This document shows, piece by piece, positions 7,625-16,337 of a stretch of 29,649 nucleotides of DNA (positions are counted from its first letter, which is position 1; each line of letters opens with the position of its first letter). Made by a program: the position numbers and the translations under genes. Location of the stretch: NCBI GenBank assembly GCA_016200785.1, contig JACQED010000594.1:1-29649 (forward strand). Reading direction: 5' to 3'. The DNA is from Chloroflexota bacterium. GTDB taxonomy: Bacteria; Chloroflexota; Anaerolineae; Anaerolineales; JACQED01. Below the pieces are notes generated by a model. The model did not search any database. It was not told where the DNA came from and saw nothing but the letters and a program-made list of their open reading frames with translations.

Positions 7625-8329
7625 ATGAGGACATACTCCCGCCGCCTCGCGTGGTTGCGCTGGGGCCTGCCGCTGGCCGTTCTCCTCGCGCTGATTCCCG
7701 TCCCCGTCATCTCGCGACTCGAGGAGCGGGACACGTTTTGCGCCTCTTGCCACACCGCGCCAGAGGTGACGTATTTCCAGAGAGCACAGATGGCGTCTGG
7801 CGGTCAGGCGCCTGTCCTCGACCTTTCCTCTTCGCACTACGTCGTCGCCGAAAACTTCCGTTGCATCAACTGCCATCGCGGCAATATGGGCGCGGCGCAC
7901 CGCGTCACCACACTGGCGCTCGGCGCGCGCGACCTGCTGATCTTCATCAGCGGCCGCGCGGATCAATCCATCGAGAAGACAAGAATCGAAGTGCCCGAAC
8001 TGTTGACGGCGGGCTGTGTTGAGTGCCACGGCAAGAGCCTGCTCGTAGTCGGCTTCGCCAACCACTTTCACAACAAACTGCCCGAGGCATACGCCCTGTG
8101 GAAAGCCGGCGGCAAACTGGCCGCCCCGCCCGATCTGCCTAACGCCGATACCAGCATGCTGAAGCAGTACGACACGTCGGTGCGCTGCCTCGACTGCCAC
8201 CGCGCCCACAATCACGCGGATGGAGCGGAACTCACCCGCTACCTCGATCTCGAAAACATCGTCTTCCCCGCCTGCGTGCAATGTCACAGGGAAGTCGGTC
8301 ACGGCCCGCTCGAACTTGTCGCGCCATAG
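7625..8329 (+). CDS. Membrane-anchored pentaheme c-type cytochrome (NapC/NirT-like)
   Basis: A 234-residue protein from the ATG at 7625. A single N-terminal membrane segment (about 12-30) anchors an exported part with five CxxCH haem sites: Cys39-His43, Cys80-His84, Cys131-His135, Cys188-His192 and Cys217-His221. Short membrane-anchored multihaem cytochromes of the NapC/NirT/NrfH kind pass electrons between the quinone pool and periplasmic enzymes; five haems is one more than typical NapC. It follows the molybdoenzyme by 108 bp of repeat DNA and may be its redox partner (inference). A TTG at 7577 would add 16 residues but lies in the repeat, so I prefer 7625. The last 31 bp overlap the convergent glycosyltransferase gene. 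Confidence 0.85.
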   Translation: MRTYSRRLAWLRWGLPLAVLLALIPVPVISRLEERDTFCASCHTAPEVTYFQRAQMASGGQAPVLDLSSSHYVVAENFRCINCHRGNMGAAHRVTTLALGARDLLIFISGRADQSIEKTRIEVPELLTAGCVECHGKSLLVVGFANHFHNKLPEAYALWKAGGKLAAPPDLPNADTSMLKQYDTSVRCLDCHRAHNHADGAELTRYLDLENIVFPACVQCHREVGHGPLELVAP

Positions 8330-10281
8330 GGCGGGATTCGGTACGCCGACAACATCAGGCTGTCGCAATCGTATTCGCGGTGAAGGTAGCCGTCACGGCG
8401 TTCGCCGGCCCACGCCTTTAGTTCGTCGGCGCGGCTGGGAACGGCGATCACCGCGCTGTTCGCGCCCGGCTGCAGGCTGGTGGCCGGGTCGGGCACGTTG
8501 GTCACGGGCAGTCCGCCGCTGAGGAAGTCCACCGAACTGTGTGTCCCGTAGCGGAGGGCATCGTCGCTCAGGAGGAAGACCTTCGTCTCCGAGTCGAGAG
8601 GGCGCAGATAGTTGCCGAGGTAGGAAGCGAAGCGCGTCTGAAGGTCGCCACCATAGCGGCACTTAGCCGCAAAATCCACGAAGTACGCCCGGACATTGAT
8701 CAGCAACACGGCCGAGATGACAAAGGCAGAGAAGGCGACGCGAGCCGCCGCTCGATCCGGCCCGGCCAGCGACAGCACGCCCAGCACTTGTTCCCAACCC
8801 AGCGCCGCCAGCAAGATCGCCGCCGGCAGCGCGATCAACATCCGGTACGAATCCGCCGAGGGTGGAACCGAGAACACACCGATTGCGACGGTCGCCGACC
8901 AGAAGTACCCGTTCAGGAGCAAGTGCCGGTAATCCCGCGTCCGCCACAGCGCGTACCCCAGGCCCAGCACGAATAGCACGCCGGTGAGAACATCCAGCAT
9001 CGGGATACGCGCCCCATAGAAGTCCTGGGCCGGGTAATAGTTGAGCGACAGGAAGGCGTGAGCCACGCGCCCGGCGAGAATTCGAGCCGCGCTCTGCCCG
9101 GTCTCGGCCATCGTGCGCGCCAGCCAGCCGGATTGGAACGTGCCATCGGCGTTCAGCCGGGCGAAGACATCCTGCGGCTTGAGCCAGGCCGTGACGATCA
9201 ACGGGAAGGCCATCAGGACGCTTCCCCCCCAAAATGCCGCCAACGGCCGCGCGGCGCTTTGAATCAATGGCCGATCCAGCACCGCCGCCACGACGCAGTA
9301 GACGATCAAAAAGGCCGCCACGAGCTGCGCGCTCAGGTATACGCCAAAGTGCAGGCCGAGGAGCAGCCCGCCCACGGCCAGCCGCAACCGGCTTCGGTTC
9401 TCCAGCCCGCTGATGAAGAAATACAATTCCAGCGGAATACTAAATGTCCCTTGTATGTAGCCGACGGCGACCGTCCGACTGAAATGGATGTGCGTGTGAG
9501 CCAGCGCCAGCAGGATCGCGGCGAAAAACGCCACCCGCATTCCGAACAACCGCCGCCCCAAGAGATAGAGCGTCAACACGGCCAGCGTTCCTCCGATGGC
9601 CGGCAACAGCCGCAGGCCGAAAGGCGTTCGCCCGAACGCCTGGAGCGCAAGGCCGATCGCCTGCATATACAGCCCGCCGAAGTTCTCGAACGAGGCGAAC
9701 GGATTCGCCAGCGGGTTTTCGCCCGTCAGCAGAGCGGCCCGGCCGAGCAAGCCTTCGTCGCCGTTAATCACACGCGGGATAGCGCCAAGCCTGTAAAAGC
9801 GGACGAAGCCCGCGGCCAACGCCACCAGCCCGATCCCGACCAATTCCCTCCGGTGCGCCTTCAACCATTCGCGCCAACCCGCCGCTCCGCCCCAGCCCCC
9901 GGCGAAAGCCGCCAGATAGGCGCCCCCGCTTGCGGCCCACAGCACGAGCACCGGCAGATAGTTCACACGGTCAGTTTGCTCGAAGACCACGCTGAGCGCC
10001 GCCGCCATGACCGACAGGCCCGCCGCGCTAGCGATCCACAGAGTCGAAAACGAAAGCGATAGCCGGGCGACGAGCGCGACGATCCAGGCCGGGGGTTTGC
10101 GCCGCGCACTGATCCACACGAAGACCAGGGCCGCCAGCGCGCTGAGGGCCAGCCCGCACCCCAGGCCTTCGGGCGCGGCGTACAGCGCCATTTGGCCGAC
10201 GATCGCCAGGCCCACCGCCAGGATGCCGATCAACCCCCGCGCCACGCGCTCGTGTGCCGTCGGCGCTTCGGAATGGTTCAC
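8299..10281 (-). CDS. GT-C family membrane glycosyltransferase (PMT/ArnT-like)
   Basis: A 660-residue polytopic membrane protein with about 12 or more hydrophobic segments. An acidic pair in the first large exported loop ('INGDEGLLGRAALL') and the following 'FGLRLLPAIGGTLAVLTLYLLGRRLFG' are typical of GT39/GT83-type, polyprenyl-phosphate-sugar-using glycosyltransferases. The C-terminal soluble portion (about 545-650) is exported. Acceptor unknown: protein or envelope glycan. The start is GTG, and the upstream DUF2270 gene ends 1 bp before it, so the two are translationally coupled. The 3' end overlaps the cytochrome gene tail to tail by 31 bp. Confidence 0.88.
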   Translation of the reverse strand: MNHSEAPTAHERVARGLIGILAVGLAIVGQMALYAAPEGLGCGLALSALAALVFVWISARRKPPAWIVALVARLSLSFSTLWIASAAGLSVMAAALSVVFEQTDRVNYLPVLVLWAASGGAYLAAFAGGWGGAAGWREWLKAHRRELVGIGLVALAAGFVRFYRLGAIPRVINGDEGLLGRAALLTGENPLANPFASFENFGGLYMQAIGLALQAFGRTPFGLRLLPAIGGTLAVLTLYLLGRRLFGMRVAFFAAILLALAHTHIHFSRTVAVGYIQGTFSIPLELYFFISGLENRSRLRLAVGGLLLGLHFGVYLSAQLVAAFLIVYCVVAAVLDRPLIQSAARPLAAFWGGSVLMAFPLIVTAWLKPQDVFARLNADGTFQSGWLARTMAETGQSAARILAGRVAHAFLSLNYYPAQDFYGARIPMLDVLTGVLFVLGLGYALWRTRDYRHLLLNGYFWSATVAIGVFSVPPSADSYRMLIALPAAILLAALGWEQVLGVLSLAGPDRAAARVAFSAFVISAVLLINVRAYFVDFAAKCRYGGDLQTRFASYLGNYLRPLDSETKVFLLSDDALRYGTHSSVDFLSGGLPVTNVPDPATSLQPGANSAVIAVPSRADELKAWAGERRDGYLHREYDCDSLMLSAYRIPPYGATSSSGP

Positions 10282-10282
10282 A

Positions 10283-11377
10283 TCAACTTCCCTCTAACGG
10301 CTGGAAGCCTCTCCCCAACACTTCCTGCGCTGGCGCGACTATGACGAAGGCATTCGGGTCTTCGGCCTTCACCGTCGCCTTGATCCCCGGCATCTCGGTC
10401 ACCGTCGCTGCGACCATCAACACGTCGCGATCTTGTTGAGCATACATGCCCTTGCCGTGCAGGGCAGTCACGCCACGCCTCAGCTCTTTCATCACGCGAT
10501 CCGCGATAGCTTGCGGCCTGGCCGAGATGATCAGGCACAGCAACTGCTGACGCTTGCGCGCCTGCGGCCGGCCGGCCTCGCCCCGGCTCGCCGGGCGCGC
10601 CACGCCCTCCTTCACCTGCATCGCCCGCCACAGCCAACTCAGCCCCGGGAACTCGCCATACTTCGGCAATACTTCGCCCGAAGCCTGTTGAAGTCCGGCT
10701 GTGCCGAAGCCGATGAGGAATAACCCGCCGTTGTAGATCACGCCCGCCACGAGCATTAACCAGCCGGGGATGGGGCCGAGCGCCATCCGCGCCATGAACT
10801 CCGCCATCGTCGGCGCGGGGGTCGGGTGAATGAAACTCTTGAGCAACCACGCGAGGCCGAGGATGATGAAAATCCACAAGTAGTTGCGGCGGAATCGCCG
10901 GCCAAACGCCTCCCACATGCTGATCGGGAACTCGGGCGCCAGCAATGTTTCGGCGAGACTCTCGGCCCAGTCGGCGTGCGGCGCAAAGGGCGGGACGAGC
11001 ATCGCCGCGAAGAAGTCCGTTTCCATTAAGCGCGTGCGGTGTGACCACAGTTCGTAGTAGCGGTAACGCCGCGCCTCGATCCACAGGAACAGCGTCACCA
11101 ACAGCGTGTCCAGGATAATGACGCCGTAGTGATGGGTCGGGTCGGACAGTGAAAACGAGATCGCCGCGCCCGCTGCGACCACTGCCCAGTTTGTGGTGTT
11201 GTCCAATCTTTGCCGCCACACATTCGCGCGTTGAATCTCGGCGCGATAGTAGTGCACCATCGCCGTATTGAATTCCGGCGGACGCATTTGATAGCCGCGA
11301 AACGTCCATACCGGCTGTTCCGTCTCCGACGGCCTGTTCTCGTCGTCGCCCCCGTGCCTTGTGTCAGTGTCATTCAT
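10283..11377 (-). CDS. DUF2270-like membrane protein with C-terminal DUF2179-like domain
   Basis: A 364-residue protein of unknown function. Residues about 25-260 look like DUF2270: 'FNTAMVHYYRAEIQRANVWRQRLD', two hydrophobic hairpins, 'WSHRTRLMETDFFAAML' and a further pair of membrane segments. The C-terminal part (about 290-360) has the hallmarks of DUF2179 ('RGVTALHGKGMY' and 'EDPNAFVIV...EVLGRGF'), a small cytosolic domain usually attached to the YitT family of membrane proteins. I am not aware of this pairing as a standard architecture. A Shine-Dalgarno (GGAGG) precedes the ATG. Coupled to the glycosyltransferase downstream. Confidence 0.8.
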   Translation of the reverse strand: MNDTDTRHGGDDENRPSETEQPVWTFRGYQMRPPEFNTAMVHYYRAEIQRANVWRQRLDNTTNWAVVAAGAAISFSLSDPTHHYGVIILDTLLVTLFLWIEARRYRYYELWSHRTRLMETDFFAAMLVPPFAPHADWAESLAETLLAPEFPISMWEAFGRRFRRNYLWIFIILGLAWLLKSFIHPTPAPTMAEFMARMALGPIPGWLMLVAGVIYNGGLFLIGFGTAGLQQASGEVLPKYGEFPGLSWLWRAMQVKEGVARPASRGEAGRPQARKRQQLLCLIISARPQAIADRVMKELRRGVTALHGKGMYAQQDRDVLMVAATVTEMPGIKATVKAEDPNAFVIVAPAQEVLGRGFQPLEGS

Positions 11378-11410
11378 GCTCTGCCTCCATCGCCTTCTCA
11401 GCTAGCACCG

Positions 11411-11438
11411 ATAATAACACGGTCGGGCAGGGAGTAAA
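11411..11438 (-). promoter_or_regulatory. Sigma70-type promoter for the DUF2270/glycosyltransferase unit
   Basis: On the minus strand, TTTACT (11438-11433) and TATTAT (11416-11411) are separated by 16 bp. They lie 34 bp before the ATG at 11377, inside the 127-bp divergent gap. Confidence 0.5.
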
Positions 11439-11470
11439 AGCCCCTCAAGGGTGAAAGTCAAGAGATGATT

Positions 11471-11476
11471 TATAAT
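11471..11476 (+). promoter_or_regulatory. -10 box for the propeller lipoprotein
   Basis: A perfect TATAAT 28 bp before the preferred ATG at 11505. No good -35 is visible at normal spacing. An AGGGAG Shine-Dalgarno lies at 11492-11497. Confidence 0.4.
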
Positions 11477-11504
11477 GCGTCCACATCACTTCAGGGAGAA
11501 AAGG

Positions 11505-13139
11505 ATGAAGTCGAGAATTCTGGCTCTGACCCTTCTGCTCGTCGCCTGCACTCGTTCGCAGAGCGTTTCGCCCATCCCCGCCCAACCGCCGGTGACCGTG
11601 ATCGGAACGTTGCCCAGCACGCCGCAAATCGGCGCGACGCCGACAGTTCTCTCACCGACGACTTCGGCGACGCCCACGCCCGCGGTTGCCTCCGACCGAT
11701 TGCCCCTCGGCGCTCCAGCCGACGTGCCCCTCCCTGCGCCTGGCGGCGAGTGGTCGCTTTGGCGGCGCGGAATTGACGCCGGCCAACTCTTCCGCGCCGA
11801 CGCCTCCGGGCAGGTCGTCGAGATTCGCCTGCCCGCGCTCGCCGACACGCGCCCCTCGCCGGAATTCGCCCTCTCACCCGACGGCCAACTGATCTTCTAC
11901 ACACTCCTCGATGCCGGCGGCGGCGTCATTGCGCGTTACCTTGCCGCTTACGAATTCAGCACGGGGGTATTGCAGACCGCCGCCATGGACAAGGAGCACT
12001 ACGGCCTCGTGGATTACGGCGCACTGCAGGCGGCTTTCGATCCCGACGGCACACAGATCGCCGTCACTTTGGAAGGCAACGAAGAGAAAGACAACACGAA
12101 GACTTCATTCCGCGTGTTCCTCTGGGACCTCAAGACGAACAAAATCGCCGACGGCCTGACGCCTGAGACGCCGGTCGATCGCGATCTGCTTCCCAAAGAT
12201 CACATTCCGGTCGTCATTCGCTGGACGCCGGAGGGCATTCTGCTCGTCGGGCATCTCTACCAGTCCGCGAATTATTCAAAGACACTATTGTGGAAACCGG
12301 AAGGTCACGACATCGCCGCTGCACCGGAGGCGTCGTCCGCTTTCGCCTTTAGCGGCCAGCGGCTCGACGGCGGGTCGGAAGTGGTGTGGCCCGACTACGA
12401 TCAGACCTACCCCACCCTGCCGCTCGACTGCTGGGGCAAGGCAACGCCGAACAACGTGGTGAAGTATTCGGATCTCGCGGGCGGCAAGCCCACGGTGATT
12501 TTCGCTTCGGGGGCCAGCGAGCAGGTCGCCAGCGCGCAATGGCTCGACGGCGGGGAACGACTCGCGCTGTTGATGATCGACTGCAACAGGAAGGCCACGC
12601 GCGTCGTTGTGCTGGATCGCACCGGCGCGACGACCAACGCTATGCCCGTGTCCGGGAAGCCGGCGATCTTCGCTTCGGGGAGCAAATTGATCGCGCTCGA
12701 CGAAAATCTGGAGACGAGCGCGACGGCGATCGTCGCCTACGACGGGAGCGACAAGTGGGCCGCGCACGAGATCAAAGCCTTCACCGGCACACTGGGGTCA
12801 GCCGGGTACGCTTTCGAATTCATAACCAAACAGACGGCCCGCACCGGACTCAAGCCATTCCCCGAAGTCGGCGCCGAGGTCTCTCGCAGTGGTCTAACCG
12901 TCGGCAAACACGCGACGGTTCAGTTTTCAGGCGGGCCAATCTTCTTCCGCACCAAGCCCGATCCCGATGCGCCCGCTGTGGGCCTGCTCGCGCCGGGCAC
13001 GGAGGTGGTATTAGTAGACGGGCCGGTGACCGCGAAGAACGGGTTGGTGTACTGGCAAGTCAGGAAGATTGAGGATAACCTGGTCGGCTGGTGCGTCGAG
13101 GCATTCGAGGGGGAGCAGACGCTGATACCGAAGCCGTAA
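11505..13139 (+). CDS. Beta-propeller lipoprotein with C-terminal SH3 domain
   Basis: A 544-residue exported lipoprotein from the ATG at 11505, chosen because 'MKSRILALTLLLVAC' is a complete lipoprotein signal (lipobox LVAC) with AGGGAG upstream; an in-frame ATG at 11475 would add ten residues and would overlap the -10 box. After a Thr/Pro linker there are several weak TolB/PD40-like blades ('FALSPDGQLIFYTLL', 'AAFDPDGTQIAVTLE', 'RWTPEGILLVG'). Residues about 465-540 form a bacterial SH3 domain ('IFFRTKPDPDAPAVGLLAPGTEV...VYWQVRKI...GWC'). Together with the two lipoproteins near 1-2.4 kb it makes three SH3-bearing exported proteins in the window. Function unknown; an envelope binding or sensor role is likely. 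Confidence 0.85.
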   Translation: MKSRILALTLLLVACTRSQSVSPIPAQPPVTVIGTLPSTPQIGATPTVLSPTTSATPTPAVASDRLPLGAPADVPLPAPGGEWSLWRRGIDAGQLFRADASGQVVEIRLPALADTRPSPEFALSPDGQLIFYTLLDAGGGVIARYLAAYEFSTGVLQTAAMDKEHYGLVDYGALQAAFDPDGTQIAVTLEGNEEKDNTKTSFRVFLWDLKTNKIADGLTPETPVDRDLLPKDHIPVVIRWTPEGILLVGHLYQSANYSKTLLWKPEGHDIAAAPEASSAFAFSGQRLDGGSEVVWPDYDQTYPTLPLDCWGKATPNNVVKYSDLAGGKPTVIFASGASEQVASAQWLDGGERLALLMIDCNRKATRVVVLDRTGATTNAMPVSGKPAIFASGSKLIALDENLETSATAIVAYDGSDKWAAHEIKAFTGTLGSAGYAFEFITKQTARTGLKPFPEVGAEVSRSGLTVGKHATVQFSGGPIFFRTKPDPDAPAVGLLAPGTEVVLVDGPVTAKNGLVYWQVRKIEDNLVGWCVEAFEGEQTLIPKP

Positions 13140-13151
13140 TTTCCTTTCATG

Positions 13152-13781
13152 TCATGGCTGAAAATCTGTAATCGGCAACCCCGCCCACGTCTTGCCCCAA
13201 TACCAGATCACTGCGACTAACTCGCGATTCGCGCGGGCGAGGCGCTCGATGGGATTCATCGGGCCGGCGGTCACTTGCGCCGGACTGGGATACACCGCAA
13301 CGCCGGCGCGCTCGAAGAGAAGATGAGCGCGATACAGGTGGTAACTGTCGCTTACAACGATCGCCGTGCGCCAACCGTGCGCCCGCATGATCTCGGCGAC
13401 GTACAGCGAAGTCTCCTCCGTGCTTCGCGCCCGCTCCTCCAAAATCGCCGCCGACTCGGGAACGCCGAGACTCTCAACTTTGGCGCACGCCGCTTGCGCC
13501 TCGGTCGGCGGATTCTGTCCCAGCCCGCCAGAGCAAATTACGATCGGGGCAAGTCCTTTCCCGTACAGCGCGGCGGCGTGCGCCGCCCGGCGGCTGAGCG
13601 ACGGCCCCGGCTGACCGCTCTGCAGAACACGCGATCCCAACACCACAATCACATCGGCGGCCTGTGCTCGATCGGTTATCCCATACTTGTCAATCCCCAG
13701 TACCGCGCCCCACCAGAGCGCGGCCAACACGACGAACGCAGTCGCGCCCCGGCGGAGAAAAGAAGAAGGATGAAGACTCAT
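13152..13781 (-). CDS. DUF218 (YdcF/SanA/ElyC-type) membrane protein
   Basis: A 209-residue protein from the ATG at 13781. One membrane segment (about 12-30) precedes a DUF218 domain: 'ADVIVVLGSRV', 'SRRAAHAAALYGKG', 'VICSGG', 'EAQAACAKVESLGVP', 'ARSTEETSLYVAEIM' and 'VVSDSYHLYRAHLLFERAG'. Members act in envelope integrity and undecaprenyl-lipid metabolism in E. coli (SanA, ElyC); the reaction is not settled. The start is uncertain: GTG 13829 and ATG 13787 are also in frame, but that region is a heptamer array and hairpin. I prefer 13781 because AAGGA sits 5 bp before it. It overlaps or abuts the end of nrdJ and converges on the propeller lipoprotein, leaving 12 bp. Confidence 0.82.
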   Translation of the reverse strand: MSLHPSSFLRRGATAFVVLAALWWGAVLGIDKYGITDRAQAADVIVVLGSRVLQSGQPGPSLSRRAAHAAALYGKGLAPIVICSGGLGQNPPTEAQAACAKVESLGVPESAAILEERARSTEETSLYVAEIMRAHGWRTAIVVSDSYHLYRAHLLFERAGVAVYPSPAQVTAGPMNPIERLARANRELVAVIWYWGKTWAGLPITDFQP

Positions 13782-13792
13782 CTTCATCCTTC
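13765..13792 (-). terminator. Terminator-like hairpin after nrdJ, over the DUF218 start
   Basis: A perfect 12-bp inverted repeat (13765-13776 with 13781-13792) around a 4-nt loop. On the minus strand it is followed directly by the pyrimidine run TTCTTTTCT. It lies 27 bp after the nrdJ stop and includes the preferred start codon of the DUF218 gene, so it could end most nrdJ transcripts and/or mask that start. The stem is only moderately GC-rich. Confidence 0.5.
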
Positions 13793-13825
13793 CGCTTTCT
13801 GCCTTTATCCTTTGGCTCTCAGCAC
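13777..13825. repeat. Heptamer-period array over the nrdJ stop codon
   Basis: Seven consecutive 7-bp units of the TCATCCT/TCTGCCT type. The array contains the nrdJ stop (13819-13821) and all candidate starts of the DUF218 gene. Confidence 0.7.
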
Positions 13826-16293
13826 TCACTGTGCCCGCACGAATAACACTTCCGGCAACCTTCTTCGTTCACCATCGCTGCCTGACCGCACTCGGGGCAA
13901 AGATCGCCGATCTTCAATGCCATTTGCCCCTGCGCGTGAGGCGTCTCTGCCTCGGCCAGCGGCGCGGCGTGTTCGCCGAGGTATTCGGCCAGCGCGCGGG
14001 CCACGCCGTCGGGCAGAGACGACACACGGTTGGGACCAAAGCCGATGGAGCGCCCGCCGCCGATGCCCGATAGTTGCCGCACGACTTCGGCCAGCCGCTC
14101 GCGCGGCGGCACGGGCGAGGCCAGTCGCAGAATGTGGGAGATCAATCGGCCAATGGCCTCCGAGATCGCCGCCGTCTCACTCCCAGCCTTCGCGGTCGTT
14201 ATGAAAGCCTCGAAGGGTTGCTTGCCGCCGTTTTCGTTGATGGTGACGAATGCCTTGCCCATCGGCGTGATGACTTGGTGGGTACTGCCGTAGAGGCGCG
14301 TCGGGCGAGGCTTCTTCGATTCATGGAACATCGGGATCGGCTGAGGCGCCGGCGCCGTTGCGCCGTTGCTGCCAGCGCCCTTTTGCCTGGCCTGCGCCGT
14401 CTCGTGCGTCTCCAAGACCACCTTCTCGCGCGAGCCGGTCACGTAGACCGTCAGGCCTTTGCAGCCGAGTTTCCAGGCGAGGAAGTAAGCATCGGCCACG
14501 TCTTTCTCGCTGGCGCTGGCCGGAAAGTTGCAGGTCTTCGACAAGGAATTGTCCACAAACCGCTGGAGCGCCGCCTGCATCCGCACGTGCTCGACCGCCG
14601 TGATGTCCGACGCGACGACGAACGCATGGCGGATGTGCTCCGGCACACCGGGCACGTTCTGGCATGAGCCGACCGAATTCACCTGCTCGACTATCCTCCG
14701 GCGTTCGGCCTCGCTCAATCCCGCTTTGATCAACGCCCTCTCGAACAGCGGGCTGGTGTACTGCAATTGCAGATCCTTGCCATTGTCGCTGACGTGGCGG
14801 ATGTAAGCCAACGCAAACACAGGCTCACAGCCGTAGGACTCGCATCCGGCAACGGTAGCAATCGTCCCCGTCGGCGCGATGGTTGTCTGGCAGGCGTTGC
14901 GGATGCCGTGCTGCGCGATACCCTCCACAATGGCGCTCCAGTCAATCGAGGGGCGGCCGTAGTCGTGAGTGTCAGGCACGAGCGGTGTCGGCGATTTCCA
15001 CTTGAGATTCTTCGGATCGTAAATACTGCCTTCGATTGCCAGGAACGGCCCGCGCGCTTTCGCCAGTTCGACGCTGGTCAACATGCAGTGGTAGCGGACG
15101 AATTCCATTATCTGGGCCGCGAACTCCTCGGCCTCAACTGAGCCGTAGCGAATGCCAAGGCGGTACATCATATCGCCGAGGCCCATGATCCCCAGGCCGA
15201 TGCGGCGGGCGCGATAGGCGGCCTCGCGCAGCTGGGGCACGGCTGGCACGTAGGCATTGGCCGACACCACGTCATCGAGGAAGCGCGTCGAGAGCACCGT
15301 GGACTCGCGAAGTTTCTCCCAGTCCACTGCGTCGTCTGCCGTCACGTGCCGAGCGAGATTGATCGAGCCGAGACAGCAGTTTTCATACGGCCCGAGCCAT
15401 TGTTCGCCGCACGGATTTGTAGCCTCCAACTCATACAAGTGCGGCACGGGATTCTCGCGGTTGGCGGCGTCGAGGAACAGCGCGCCTGGCTCGCCGTTGT
15501 GATGAGCTTGCCTCACGATTTGATCAAACAACTCGCGCGCGCGAACCACCTCCCACACCTTCCCGTCGTGCGGGTTGATCAGTTCAAATTCGTCATCGTT
15601 CTCCACCGCGCGGAAGAACTCGTCCGTAATCCCCACGCTGATGTTGAAGTTGGTGATGTGATTCTCATTGGTCTTGCAAGTGATAAACTCGCGGATGTCG
15701 GGATGGCTGACTTTGAGCACGGCCATGTTGGCGCCGCGCCTGGTGCCTCCTTGCGCGATCTCGCCGAATGCCTTGTCATACACCCGCAGGAAGCCGACCG
15801 GCCCGGTCGCCTCGCCTGCCGAGGATTTGACCAGCGCGCCTTTCGGGCGGAGGCGCGAGAAGGCGAAACCATTGCCGCCGCCCGTCTGCTGAATGAGCGC
15901 CGCATCGCGCAGAGTCTGAAAGATGCCCGATGCGGCGCGGCCCATGTCGTCTTCGATCTTGAGCACAAAGCACGCCGCCAGCTGCCCCAACGGTGTCCCA
16001 GCGCCGGTGAACGTCGGCGAGTTCGGGAAGAAGCGGAGCGTGGTCAACAAATCATAGAATTGCTCAGCGACCGAATCGGGGTCGCCGCCAGACTCTTTTT
16101 CGGCGAGAGCGACGTGATAGGCCACGCGCCAGAACATTTCCTCGATGGACTCCGCAGGCTTGCCGTCTTCGCCGCGGCGCAAATAGCGCTTCTGCAGAAC
16201 CGTCCGCGCATTGTCAGTCAACTGGACCTCGTTCAACGCCGGGCGGTGGCCGTTCGTGCCTGCTTTGGATTGGGTCATCGTCTCTGCCAGCAT
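13819..16293 (-). CDS. nrdJ: Class II (adenosylcobalamin-dependent) ribonucleotide reductase
   Basis: An 824-residue enzyme that reduces ribonucleotides to deoxyribonucleotides with a B12-generated thiyl radical. Visible active-site residues are Cys295 (thiyl) and Glu297 in 'NPCGEQ', and the redox pair Cys108 ('LAACF') and Cys306 ('YENCCLG'); the spacings agree with characterised class II enzymes. The 'QQTGGGNGF' substrate loop is present. The C-terminus (about 798-824) is a zinc-ribbon-like segment 'CPECG...CRKCYSCGHSEC', which re-reduces the active site. There is no N-terminal ATP-cone. The start is fixed by GAGGAGG upstream of 16293. It follows nrdR by 95 bp that contain an intrinsic terminator, so its expression may depend on read-through. 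Confidence 0.96.
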   Translation of the reverse strand: MLAETMTQSKAGTNGHRPALNEVQLTDNARTVLQKRYLRRGEDGKPAESIEEMFWRVAYHVALAEKESGGDPDSVAEQFYDLLTTLRFFPNSPTFTGAGTPLGQLAACFVLKIEDDMGRAASGIFQTLRDAALIQQTGGGNGFAFSRLRPKGALVKSSAGEATGPVGFLRVYDKAFGEIAQGGTRRGANMAVLKVSHPDIREFITCKTNENHITNFNISVGITDEFFRAVENDDEFELINPHDGKVWEVVRARELFDQIVRQAHHNGEPGALFLDAANRENPVPHLYELEATNPCGEQWLGPYENCCLGSINLARHVTADDAVDWEKLRESTVLSTRFLDDVVSANAYVPAVPQLREAAYRARRIGLGIMGLGDMMYRLGIRYGSVEAEEFAAQIMEFVRYHCMLTSVELAKARGPFLAIEGSIYDPKNLKWKSPTPLVPDTHDYGRPSIDWSAIVEGIAQHGIRNACQTTIAPTGTIATVAGCESYGCEPVFALAYIRHVSDNGKDLQLQYTSPLFERALIKAGLSEAERRRIVEQVNSVGSCQNVPGVPEHIRHAFVVASDITAVEHVRMQAALQRFVDNSLSKTCNFPASASEKDVADAYFLAWKLGCKGLTVYVTGSREKVVLETHETAQARQKGAGSNGATAPAPQPIPMFHESKKPRPTRLYGSTHQVITPMGKAFVTINENGGKQPFEAFITTAKAGSETAAISEAIGRLISHILRLASPVPPRERLAEVVRQLSGIGGGRSIGFGPNRVSSLPDGVARALAEYLGEHAAPLAEAETPHAQGQMALKIGDLCPECGQAAMVNEEGCRKCYSCGHSEC

Positions 16294-16337
16294 TCGCGCC
16301 TCCTCACAACATCTGCAATTGAATCGATCTCGATCGT

